Shown piece by piece: positions 24,331 to 35,689 of a stretch of 64,000 nt of DNA. A program made the translations under genes and the position numbers. The DNA is from Dipteris shenzhenensis (taxonomy: Eukaryota; Polypodiophyta; Polypodiopsida; Gleicheniales). The notes beneath the pieces were generated by a model. That model was not told the DNA's origin. It saw nothing but the letters and a program-made list of their open reading frames with translations, and did not search any database. Every line of letters begins with the position of its first letter. The first letter of the stretch is position 1. The DNA is taken from assembly GCA_047967505.1 (NCBI GenBank), contig CM106538.1. One strand, given 5' to 3'.

Positions 24331-27300
24331 CTTGCTTGCGAAGGTCTCTCACAAAGGAGATGGCTATAGATTTTTTTCCAGGGATGGATGTGATTTTATG
24401 TAGCAAAAGAGTAGTTGCATTTGCTACAATCCATGATAGTGATCCCAATTCAGTTTGCCACTTTCGAAGACTTGGCGAAGATAAGGTGGCAGTTACTGTA
24501 TCAAAGATTCTTAGCGCACATGTTGAGCTAAAGTATAAATGTGGAGATATGGAAACACTTGGAGATGTTATGCCCTACAATACATCCAACAAATCATTTA
24601 TAGCATGCAACAGACATTATCAAGAATACAAAGTGCACCACCTTGGATTTTACTATAGGGGACATTTTACAAATGAGATCATTTGCAAATAAGACTGTAG
24701 CAGAAGGTGAAGTATTGGGATTTGAACAAGTGGAGCAATGGTCATTTGCACAGATGAGGATTCTAAAAGTCACTGATGATGGTATGGTTGATAACATAAC
24801 ATCATTTTGTGATCCCTACTATGAGGTAGGCAAGAATATGAGATGGAGCATGCAATTTTTAAACATGAGAAAGAGGCACGTGGTTTTCAATGATAAAGAC
24901 AAGGTATACTACAATATCAAAGGACCTAAAAAGCGTGCCCATGTGCCAGGCTCTATCACTTCAAATGTGGATGATTTCAATATACTCAATTATAGAAGTG
25001 ACATCTTATCTGGAGTGGATGAGTTCATTGGTTCCGAGAAACAAAATGATTTTAGAAGCGAAGCCTTATCTGGGGTGGATGAATTCTTGCACAGTGAGAA
25101 GGGCAAAGGTTTCAATAGTGATGTCTTGTCAAGTGTGGATGAGTTCATGCATATTAACAAACCTGGTGTCAATCAAGCTTGTGGATTTGTGACAGCCATG
25201 CAAGATGTCCCAATGAGTGATGTTCTCTCAGGAGTGGAAGAGTTTCAAGGTTCTCAATACTCTCGTAGAATATTGAATTCATTGAATGGTCCTAAGAGTA
25301 TGTTAAAAATGAGGATGAGATCAACAGAGGATTATTCAATATTTAACTTTGATTGTGATATGGACAAGGATGCAACGACCAATCATGGATGCTTGGTTAC
25401 AAACAAATGTGAGGAGAAGAAGTGCATGAATACAGATAACAACGTGCACGAGGAACGAAAACGGTCATACATATGCATGAAGAGAAAGTGAATCCAGGCA
25501 GATCCACAAAAGCAACCAAAGAGGAAGAGAGTAATGAAGGAGGAGAACATGTTAAATGCATTGGGATATCTATGTTGCAAGCGAAGATGTATGCACTTCA
25601 TTGATCCTGCAGACATCAGGGAATGTAGAGGACACGTGTGGCAAAGAAGAGAAAGCAAAAGAAATGAATACCTTCTCAAAAGTCTCTCTTGCTTTCTTCA
25701 GTATGGCAATAAAAGGCTAAGTTCAAGGCAAAAGGTAAAACCTCTCGTAAATGGAAAAAGGATTTGCAATAAGGCATATCACAATATTACTGGATTATCC
25801 CATAGTACATATTGGGATTTAGTCAGCAAGGCAAAGGGCGGCAACAAATTTAGCATTCACGGTAATAGAGGAAGGTCCAAATCAAGAATCTCAACTGTCA
25901 GGGCAGTAGCAATTTTGCAAGACTTCATACATGAAAATGCTTTACCTCAACCCCATATATCTACCAAACTCCCTAACGGTGATGCGATCACTGAAATGCA
26001 CCTTCCAATGGGCTTGACAAAGCTCGAAGTATTTGACTCTATTGCAGAAAAGCAAAGGCAAAGAGGGGATGCCGTAGCTTCTTCTCATACTTTGTATACT
26101 CTTTGGAAGAAGAACTTTGGATATGTTAAAATCCAAAGGAGGCAAAAAATGTCAAAGTGCAATGTCTGTGATGATTTAAAGCGAGCGATTGAGAGTGCAA
26201 CATGTCCAAATCAAAGGGAATTATACAAAAAAAACCAAAAATCTCATCATGACCTTATTCGACATTCTAGACAAAAATATGCATTTTGGAAGGAGCAAGC
26301 TATTTCGCATCCCGATGACTACATGTGCCTTATTGTAGATGGCATGGATCAGAATACAACAACATTGCCTCGTTTTGTTGCCACTCCACCTAAATTACAA
26401 GAAAGCACTTTCTAAAGACACATCTATGTGGAGTGTTAGTGCATGGAATTAAGTTCTTTGCAGATATATGGATTGATTCCTTGCATCTACATGATAGCAA
26501 TCAAGTTGTAACATCTATTATGAAGGCAATTCGCAATGTACATGCAGAAAAAGATCGCCTACCACCGACTTTGAGAATACAAGCTGATAATTGCTGGCGA
26601 GAAAATAAGAATGTACTCATGTTTGCATTCTGCTCCATGCTAGTTGCTCATCGAATCTTCAATGAGGTCGAATGTGGATTTTTGTATGTTGGGCATACAC
26701 ATGAGGATATCGATCCGGTTTTTAGCACAGTCTCAAGGGAGCTTAAATGCAAGGATGTGGAGACAATAGATGACTTGGTAAGAAGATGTGGTAGGCAAGT
26801 TGGTGGTCATAAGGAAAGTATAGTATGTGAGAGGCTCGAAAGAATGTATGATTGGAAGAGCTTCATTCTACCTTTCATACAAACAGGTGGTGATGCATTG
26901 ACAGGTCATACCAATCCACACTACTTTCATTTTTTTTAAAAAGATGAAAAACCCGTAATGCAATGGCAACAGTATTCTCATGATACAAAATGGGAACCTG
27001 AAGAACCTTACAGTCTCTTAACTTCAATTCCCAGCAAGGAAAGGTATCCAACATGGGCTCCTATACAAGAATTCAATGAGAGGTCTAACTGTGAAATAGA
27101 AGGATTAAAAGCATTTATTACATACAAAGAGGAAATGCTCCGGAGATATCCTGATTCGAAGCCTACTTGGAGAGAACACACTACCACTGTAATTAACAAG
27201 ACACGAAATTTAATAAAGGACCTTGAGAGAATGCGAGGCTCAAAGGATTTCAAGGAAGAATGCAATATGTTTTGGCCAAATGTTCATAACGATTTGCGCC

Positions 27301-27806
27301 CAGCTCCAGTCTTTGAAAATGAATTTGTATCATTACTCCCACGTCCATATTGTGGACCGAAGAAGAAAGAGTTTATGCCACAAGTAGATATAGAGGTCGA
27401 TTGTTTTGTTGTGGTTCGGCCATCGGATGATGAATATGAGAATGCGAAGTTTTGGGTTGCAAAAGTAGTTGATGTGCAAAGAGATGACCAAGGGAGAGCT
27501 ACAACATTTATAGCGGTATGGTATGAGCCAAAGGGCAGGAAGGAGAATATGGATAACAACACATTGTATACTAATTGTATAATGAAGGAGTGGGTCCCAA
27601 ATGATGAAGCGGTCTCTCAAGTTTTGACGGAGACAATCATAGTGTCTTGGCATTCAAGGGCAAAGAAATCAAAGAAGTGCATGGGATATGAGGTAGAAGG
27701 AAAAATAAAAATACCACAGCAAACTATTTTGCATATACACGAATTTTTAAGGATGCTCGCCATGGAGGAAGTAGAAGGAGATAGCGCAAATGAAGAATAT
27801 CCATGA
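24331..27806 (+). pseudogene. DUF7869-like transposase pseudogene (RNase H-fold, DDE-like)
   Basis: Five consecutive frames belong to one protein of about 1,100 residues. The N-terminal part (24336-24692) resembles small modules in plant transposon proteins. A region with four SGVDEF-type repeats follows (about 25000-25250), then a basic KQPKRKR stretch, CCKRRC, and a conserved middle (ITGLSHSTYWDL). The core has three acidic motifs in order: LIVDGMDQ (26329-26352), IQADNC (about 26577-26594) and GHTHEDID (26691-26714), as expected for an RNase H-like nuclease. The domain name is from memory of the family. Breaks: frameshift near 24640-24690, TGA at 25489-25491, frameshift near 26400, TAA at 26937-26939. 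The last 347 bp are duplicated at the window start. Confidence 0.72.
24998..25250 (+). repeat. Coding tandem repeat, 20-residue units with SGVDEF core
   Basis: The translated motifs DILSGVDEF, EALSGVDEF, DVLSSVDEF and DVLSGVEEF occur at about 25001, 25061, 25121 and 25221. The first three are exactly 60 bp apart. They are acidic and amphipathic and look like short linear binding motifs. Confidence 0.8.
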
Positions 27807-27923
27807 TTAAAGCTTTGTATTGAAGTCCATTGAAGGATTTTATTTGGGTACTAGGCAAGAAGCCAATCCAAGACAATTATAATCAGAGTCATCACCTCCT
27901 ATGTCAAATGAGAGTCAAAATAT

Positions 27924-28329
27924 GCACTGGATGTCACCCAAGGGTCAAGGCTTGCCAAGACAATAGGGAGTTAATGCAGATGGCACTTGGCAAGGGACTA
28001 TCACATTGAGCAATAAGACAATGGGGAGTCAATGCACCCAAGGGGCAAGGCTTGGCAAGATAACTTGTGGGAGTTAATGCAGATGGCACCTGTATTTTGC
28101 ACTGGATGTCACCCAAGGGTCAAGGCTTGGCAAGACAATAGGGAGTTAATGTAGATGGCACCTGGCAAGGGACTATCGCATTGAGCAATAAGACAATGGG
28201 GAGTCAATGCACCCAAGGGGCAAGGCTTGGCAAGACAAGTGGGAGTCAAATTATGCACATGGCACCTGGCAAGGGACTATCGTGACATTGAGCAATAAGA
28301 CAATGGGGAGTCAAATTATGCAGATGGCA
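27924..28329 (+). repeat. ~175-bp tandem repeat, copy B
   Basis: Duplicate of 465-870, with one substitution near 28279. Confidence 0.85.
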
Positions 28330-29019
28330 TGAATTGAGGCTCTTTAAGAGCAACAATTTAAATTGTAACATATGTTCAATATAAAGACTCTAGCTGAGAG
28401 CAACGTCTCTCAATGTAATCATATAATAATAGCTATAATTGCTATCATACCTCTTTGGTTCAATACAAAACTTGGGTCTTATGGCATCATGTCTTTTTTC
28501 TATTTATTAAAAGTTTTAAAAATTTTGTGCATATTGCGAGTGACAATGTTATTTTCATGAAATATTTAAGTCTCCTTTCATGGATTTATAAATTTATCAC
28601 GTCAAGGAAAAATATTAAAAATAATTAAATTAACAAATAACTTAGATATAGCTAGAATTTCTAATATAGGATTATTTCAAATTCTTGCATGTTGGTGCAA
28701 AAGTATAGATTGAAAAAACAATATTTTTATGTGAATATGATAGTGCCACAAAGTGAACTTTTGATATGGGAAGAATATTTTCAGAAAGTAAAATTTTGAT
28801 TTGGGAAGGATATTTTCACAAAGTAAAGTTTTCATTTGGGAAGGATTTTTGGGCTTCGTCCAAAAACAACACAAAAGTTCCAAAATTAATGAAATAGGTG
28901 TTAAAAGAAGGACTACAATTTCCTTGGTTTATGACCAAAATAGTGCTAAAATAACTCCAACGATCCCACCATTGTGGTTGCATGGAGATACATCTAGAAA
29001 AATACAATTAAAATTTCAA

Positions 29020-29165
29020 AAAATGCAATTGATGATATGGCCCTTGAGGGGTCCCCTCAACATGCCATTTTATCCCGTCACATCCTAGATATTGTATAAT
29101 GCACATAGGTATGGCCCTCGCCCCTAAAGGGGACCCCTCAAGAGCCATATCATCAATTGCATTTT
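29020..29165. repeat. Fold-back element, copy B, one arm mismatch
   Basis: Copy of the 1561-1706 fold-back. Arms are 29020-29057 and 29128-29165, with one mismatch. Confidence 0.85.
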
Positions 29166-31176
29166 GCTTGGTTGCACAATGGAATACATTTTCCTTGGTA
29201 CACAAATATATAAATCCAAGAAACAGCGTGGTAACTTTCATAGATCTCCTCCCATAATACATAAAAATAGGTAACGGAGCTATAACTCCAAGAACTAGCG
29301 TAGTGATCTCTCTAAGACAACCTTGAATTCTGGGCAATGACAGGTGGTCATGCCAGAGACTATGCTGAGATGATGCTCAGAATGATAGATTGTGTCCCAT
29401 TATTACGCAAAAAACTAGCATGGTGGTCTCTCTAAGGCAACTTATGATTTGCATGGGCTGCAAGCAAAGAAGCGGCAAAAGGCTACATGATGACAGGTGG
29501 TCAGAGAGACTATGCTACGGCAATGATAGATTTCATCTAATTACTATGGCAAGAACTAGCATGGTGGTCTCTCTAAGCCAATCTTCAATTTTAATGATCT
29601 TCATGGGTGTGTGCCCAGTGACAGGTGGCAAAGTTGCAACAAAAGGCTGTGCGACAATAAATGATATGGTGGCATAGGCCAGAGACTACATTGCGCGAAG
29701 AAGTGTAGAGATGCCATGTGTCGAGCTATGCGGTGTTCTGAACAAATAGATTGCATTCATTATTATGCCAGTGTGCCTTCATGACGTTGGGAAATCTTTT
29801 TTCGAGAGCGCGGGTCCATGCAAAATTCAAATATTCACCTAGAAGCGCATCGCATCGCAGCCCCAAAATGGCCTCGAAAATAGTTTCACGATTGGCTACA
29901 CCCAAGCTAACGTTGACCCTTGTACCTACATACTTATAAATTTTTTGAAAGAAGGGACAGAGCAATATGTCTTTTGTTTTATTGATTAAGTACCCATGAG
30001 AGGATGAACAACTACCTTGTTCAATGGGAGCTTGTTGAGATTCTCTTGATACATGCTGTAACAAACATTCACATTTTGTATATGTCACATGTACAAGCCT
30101 TGAAGAAGCCAATATTTTTTTGAATGCTAAGGATATCTATAGGAATTTCCCAAAGAAGCAAGAAGATTATTAGCACTAAGTCCAATGCTAAAGGATTATG
30201 CGCGCATAGGCATCAAGATGAACTAGATATTTTTAAGTATGTAAATCATACAAAGACATGTCAAAGGGTCGAATAGACCCAAAATGACCTATTAGGCTTA
30301 ATGAGAGCCTTTCAACTATGATAGGGCTAATAATACTAGCCTTAATGACCTATTAGGCTTAATGAGAGACTTTCAGCAATGCGTGGCTAATAATACTAGA
30401 CCTAGAAAGGGCTAGATATGAACATTAAAGAAGGGTTAGGACAAAAAGGAGGTAAGAACCACCAATTAGTGGTGGTATTAATAAGAGGATGTCAACAATC
30501 ACCCATTAGGTATTCAAAATCACATATGAATGATTTGCTATTAAAGTGGAAACTTCTAAGACCTAGTAGTTGGTATCAACTACTAAAAAAGGGGAGGGGT
30601 GCTACATGCATGGTTCCATAACTATATCTTAAAGTACACATGGATTTCATATGCAAGTCTTGACCATGGGTCAAGGTTACTATAATTCAAATTGGATCAG
30701 GTGCCTTAAGTTCATTGAACTGCCAATATGAGCACCATGAAATGGTAGGATAAGAGGTGTATTGATATGAACCACGATTTTCTAGGCTACGAGGTATATT
30801 GATATACCCTAGTATGTACCATGATATGGTACATACAAGGGTGTATGAATATGTACCATGACCATGATATGATAGGCCAAAAGGAATATTGATATACCCT
30901 TTAAATTTTCTCTATTCTAGAAATAGATAGATAGCAAGAAGAGTGATATCTAAGATTTGTAAGCCTCATCGGTGTCTCTGAGACATGGCTACAATTTTTT
31001 ACAAAGTCTCGTAGGCCCCTTTCCTAACATGCTATGAGGCCATAGGGGAGGAAGTTATACCACTAAGTATTACTAAATAGGGTTAGAATTACATGCACAC
31101 CTAGTCTTAATTGTAGGAAATTCAAAGTTGAATGACAACTGCCCACAACTCTTAAAGGAAAACCAAGATCATAGAC

Positions 31177-31420
31177 TCAGGGGGGTCACTATATATAAAC
31201 TCTCTATATCACGTGCATTCAATGGTTATTTGTAAAATCCCTTATGCATAGATTTTTCATTAATAAAATGTACCCTTTTTCTATACAAATCTATAATTTT
31301 TTTCTAAAATCATTTTAAATAATCCCTTATGTAAGTTAAATTCTATAAATTTTAGAAATTAAAAATATCCTTTTGTTGAACTCACATGATAGGGTTACAT
31401 AAGATGAGTGACCCCCTCGA
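31177..31420. mobile_element. MITE, duplicate of the 3718 copy
   Basis: Present by virtue of the long duplication. It has the same flanking GATCATAGAC on both sides and one substitution near 31292, so it is not an independent insertion. Confidence 0.88.
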
Positions 31421-32655
31421 GATCATAGACATGACACTTTCCAAGGTTGAAATCTACCTTGCCACACTTGAGGGCAAGCCTGACCCCAATGTTCAAGCAT
31501 ACAAAATTGACAATAAAGTACTAGCCAAGTCAAGGAGAAAATCCAAGCCGCCAAGGAGGAATTTATCAAAGCTAAATAAGGTATGACAAGTGAAGTTGTT
31601 TCTTGAGAGGATGATTATTGTTAATCTTTGTCATGCTATACATTTGGGTTGGTAGCTTGGCCAAATGATGGCATCAAGGTAATGCAATTAAGCCCAAATA
31701 CATTGAAGTTGAAGAGTACATTAGTGAGGTGGAGCCAGAGCCCCTCCTCCCCTCATCTTGAAATCATGACATATGGGAGCTCCTGTCTCGCTATTCAAAA
31801 GCCCGATTTGGATGCTCTCTAAAACTTCACCAGGATGGTGCAGGAGGTGAACGTGAAGGAGGGGCAACTAGTCTGTTAAGGTCACAAGATTACCATCAAT
31901 GAAAGCGTGATTGAAAAGGCTCTAGGAATTTCTGGAGGCACTACGCCAGCACACTTTTTTCAAAAGCAATGGAAAAGACATGATATTCTAGATGTATACC
32001 CCAATGCTTAGATTAGTAAAGATGGTGGAGTCAAGATTTTGAGCTTTTGCCAACACATCTCCAAGTTGTACTGAAGAAGACAATTCACTTCTTTCTTGAT
32101 ACGAGAGGAACCTGCAAGTTCTCGCAGGTTCAAGCGACAGTAGAGCAACTGAAAGGACGTGATGTATCTTTCTCAAGGGCGATCTCCAAGAGCATGTTAA
32201 CCAACCTAAATATTTGCATGAATGGAAAATCCCAATTGTCATCTTAGTCTGCTGGATTTGGAATGCACTTGATGGCATCCACCCTCAAAGGGATTTTTGA
32301 GCAATACGAGAAGCTAATGTCTTAGCACTCATGCAGCAAAGGTAGCGCAACTTGAGAAAAGTCTCATGGAAGGTGTAGAAGCCAAGGTAGAGGAGGCACA
32401 AGCAAGGGCCTTATAGGCACAAGAGCAAGCTGAGGCCACCACAAAATTGGTCCACATGGAAAGGCATAGAAGAGAAGATGCAGAGAAGTGCATGAAGGAC
32501 GTCCGAGATAGGCTCGAAGAAGTGAGAAATGACAAGGACATGGCAGACAAGGAGCTAGAAAAGATGCAAAAGGACCTTGAAGATCAGAGAGCCAAAAAGG
32601 AGAGTCTTTACAAATGGCTCTGCAACATGCAAAACTCATTGAACATTTAAAAAAA
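31421..32655 (+). pseudogene. Coiled-coil pseudogene (copy B), N-terminal and central part
   Basis: Same as 3962-4918 to position 32377, then continuing. From about 32340 to 32649 the frame is rich in E, K, R and A with heptad-like spacing (LEKSLMEGVEAKVEEAQARA, DVRDRLEEVRNDKD, ELEKMQKDLEDQ), typical of a long coiled coil, with one TAG near 32416. It stops at 32648-32650. The protein probably continues, frameshifted, towards the zinc-binding module at 33082-33498. Family unknown; no transposase or polymerase motif is visible. Confidence 0.5.
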
Positions 32656-33081
32656 CGAGATGATGGAGGAGCTGAAAAGGGAGAATGCAAAACAAGAAAG
32701 GTGATGTAGGAACTGTGAGAGAGCTTCAAGGCCAGGAAGGATGGGGCAGAGAGCAGCCGGGGTGAAGAAGACAATGAGGCAGCTCCCCTGGCTAGCAAGG
32801 ATGCAGAGAGTAGCCAACACAATGGAGCAAGTTCCAATCAACACAGTGGAGAAATTTGCAGTAGCCACGGTGAGGGTTGTTTTTATGAAACATTGTTGGA
32901 AGTCCAAAGAGCAACCTACAATACCGTGCAAGAAGATCACGATAGATGTTTGCACAAGCTTGGTGTGGCTTTCAACACTTATGAAATGCAGTTCATTGCC
33001 CTACGAGATTTCCAAACTAGAGTGGAAGTCTTGGAAACTGCCCATGAAGAAGTTTTTTAGGAATTTACGAAAGTTCAACAG
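32656..33081 (+). other. Frameshifted linker between the coiled-coil and RING fragments
   Basis: Frames such as 32741-33088 lie between the two recognisable modules on the same strand. The sequence is purine-rich and probably still coding-derived; no domain is visible. Confidence 0.35.
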
Positions 33082-33498
33082 ATGCTAAGGGATTTTGATG
33101 CAGTTGTTGCACAGAGTGAGCAAAAAGTGGAGGAGATGGAGAACATCCGCAGCCTTAGGATAAGGAAGGAAGAAATCAAGAAGCAACTTCATCATGTACA
33201 AAGCAAGACTATGGTATCGCCGATCGCAAGAGTTAAATCGGATGCCTATCCTACTATGCAACAGGGTCTGAAATGTATGGTCTGCCATACCCCCATCATA
33301 GATGATTGCTGTATCCGATGGCCTGCATGCTACCACCCTGTGCACGTTTTTTGCTTTGGAATGTGGGTGCATACAAAATTGCTATGTAGAGAATGCCATT
33401 TCCCAGATCATGGACAAATCAAATGTGCTAGTCGAGCCTGCAACCAGGAAGCTCAAATCAAGGAAAGAGGAAGTGGCATGAAGGGAAGGAGTCTTTGA
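33082..33498 (+). pseudogene. Coiled-coil plus RING-H2-like zinc finger, C-terminal part
   Basis: Open frame of 138 codons. Residues 10-45 are charged and helical (VEEMENIRSLRIRKEEIKKQ). Residues 65-105 match a RING-H2 spacing: C65-x2-C68-x14-C83-x-H85-x2-H88-x2-C91-x10-C102-x2-C105. RING-H2 domains usually belong to E3 ubiquitin ligases, recruiting an E2 enzyme. All eight ligands are present, so this module may still be intact even though upstream parts are broken. It lies just downstream of the coiled-coil fragment on the same strand, so I infer one original gene. It could be a repeat-associated gene or a captured host gene. Confidence 0.5.
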
Positions 33499-34511
33499 GA
33501 TTGTAATCTATGTAATCTGTGTGTAATCTATTGAATTGTTAATCTTCTCCAGAGTTTCCTTGGGCAATGTTTTCTCAGCTAAGTGACTAGATAGTGTCCT
33601 TTGATCCATGCGAGTGTGGTGATAATAATGAGATGAAAGATTTTGATTTGACACGTAATGTGAGATGAAAGATTTTGATTAGATCACTAATGTGAGAATG
33701 AAAGATTTCGATTAGTGAACTATTGTACCACGAAAGATTTCAGTTAGAAAACTAACGTGAGACAAAAGATTTATATTAGACAACTAACATAAGACTGAAG
33801 AATGAGAAGGTCAGGCTCAATGAACTCTCTTCCTATTTAAGTGCAGTGCAGACACAACTAAGAGCCCATTATGAAATCTAGCCCCAAAACTCTGTACACC
33901 GATCCAAACACTATACACCGATCCACCTACTCCAAATCGATGGCATACCCAAAAGACTTTGGAATGCTTTTGTTCTATCTGAAAATGATGTTGGATGGCA
34001 TCCTCGTAGAAACAAACCCGGAGAAGAAGGAGAAAAATAGTTGCAAGGAGGACATGTTTCGGTGGTGGGTGTATTACTTAAAGTCAGCACAGACGATGAT
34101 TATTAATTTCCCTGGCTATTGTTTTTTATGCTCCTTTCAGGTACTTGTCAAGCTCATGATGTAGGTTTCTTTTGGCAGGACATGAAAGAGGCTCGAAGGT
34201 GTATAGAGCACAAAGAGCAGGATGAAGAGGACCCCCAGCGAGAGGAGGAGTTACTATGGGTGTATAAGTCGGCAGAGTCAAGCAAGTAGTGTGTGATCTG
34301 AGTGTGTGAAGAGGTCTGCCATAGACTGGCCTCTAGAGCTGGGAGATGCTTGCTATAGAGAGGTTGATAAGATAGTTGGGAGTTTGGAATTTTCTTGAAA
34401 TAATAAAAATCTTGCAGACATTTCTTGAACTTGTGGATATTCTCATGGTGCTCGTAATACCTAATTTTGTATCGACCTGCTTCCATGTTAGTACTTAAAT
34501 GTTTTAAGTAG
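33499..34511. other. Mostly non-coding, with a 31-40 bp tandem repeat at 33630-33800
   Basis: Between 33630 and 33800 the phrase GAAAGATTTTGATTAG with a following TAATGTGAGA recurs about five times at 31-40 bp spacing. The rest has only short frames (longest minus 34154-34486) with no recognised motif. Confidence 0.6.
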
Positions 34512-34539
34512 CCCGATGGTTGAAATTTGACGGTTAACG

Positions 34540-35112
34540 ATAACCAGTCTAAAGGGCACTAGCACTATGCAACAAATTTTAGGATAGCACGGTAGTAGTG
34601 TAGGGATAGCACGGTAGTAGTGTAGGATAAGTTATCGCCAGCACGGTGGTTGGTTGCACTAGAATATGAATAGCCACCAACGCGGTGGTTTGCTTATATT
34701 ATTACAAGATGACTGGATTCATTATGGAAAACCAATATGGTGGTTGTTGGGATATACTGAAAGTAAGCATGGGATGAAATCTGATGGTTAACGAAACGAT
34801 AAACAGTCTAAAGTGCACTATTTTAGTATAGCATTGTGCAATACATTTTAGGATAGCACAGCAATAGTGTAGGGATAGCATGGTAGTAGTGCAGGATAAG
34901 TTATCATCAGCGTGGTGGTTGGTTTGCACTAGGATATGAACACACTAGCGCAGTGGTTTGCTTTTATTATTACAAATTGTAGGATGTGTGGATTCGTTAT
35001 GGGAAACCAGCACGGTGGTTGTTGCGATATACTAAAAACAGGCATGGGTTTTACTGTTTGGGATTTACAAAAATAATTTAATAAAACTAGCACGGTGGTT
35101 GTTTGGGATATA
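34540..35112 (+). repeat. Subterminal motif cluster, CCAGCACGGTGGTT type (left)
   Basis: At least eight degenerate copies: AGCACGGTAGTAGTG (twice), CAGCACGGTGGTTGG, CAACGCGGTGGTTTG, CAATATGGTGGTTGTTG, CAGCGTGGTGGTTGG, CCAGCACGGTGGTTGTTG and CTAGCACGGTGGTTGTTTG. Several are followed by GGATATA or GCACTA, so longer units have been duplicated too. Confidence 0.75.
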
Positions 35113-35689
35113 AGAAGTAGTCTCAATACAAATTCCATTTTGCAGGACAAGTGGACATATTGTTTCCCTGCAATGAGACTACATACATTTTCTTAGTACT
35201 ATCTTAGTTGTCCTCATCCATCGCTCCTAGACACCCCAAGATGTGCTCATGCATATCTAAATCCAATTTGAAGACACTCTTGCCCTTCTTTCGTTGTGGC
35301 ACAAGTTGCATCTGGAACTTAATAGCTCTTACTAGGTGAGAGTGCACACATATTTGTGGACTCTTATGTAGCAGTTTGTAATTGCGGCCTCTCTTGGATG
35401 TTTTTTAAAACCAAAAAGCTCCAACTACTACATACCACTTCTCATAGGTTGTTCCCTAATTATCCTTAAATGTTTCCTCAACCTTGTACTTAGGTTTTGT
35501 GCATTGCAATAGAAAGTATGGGTCATCTTCCTCGTTCTGCCCAGAATTTGCGACAACTGCAAAGTTATCCCCCTCTTCCGGACAATCAGTGAGGTCATCA
35601 AAACTCTCCCCAAACTATGGCGAGTCATTTGTCTCTCCATTGTTTGTGACTCCATCTAAATATAGAGGAAAAACTTGAACTCGATCCCA

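Larger units (their letters stand above)
27460..32377 (+). repeat. Right copy of the long direct repeat (copy B)
   Basis: Matches 1-4918 base for base except for about 11 substitutions. Copy B is continuous on both sides with longer genes: the DUF7869-like transposase pseudogene upstream and the coiled-coil/RING pseudogene downstream. That marks it as the undisrupted version. One difference (near 31820) turns a CAA codon into TAA, shortening a frame that is open in copy A. Confidence 0.93.
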
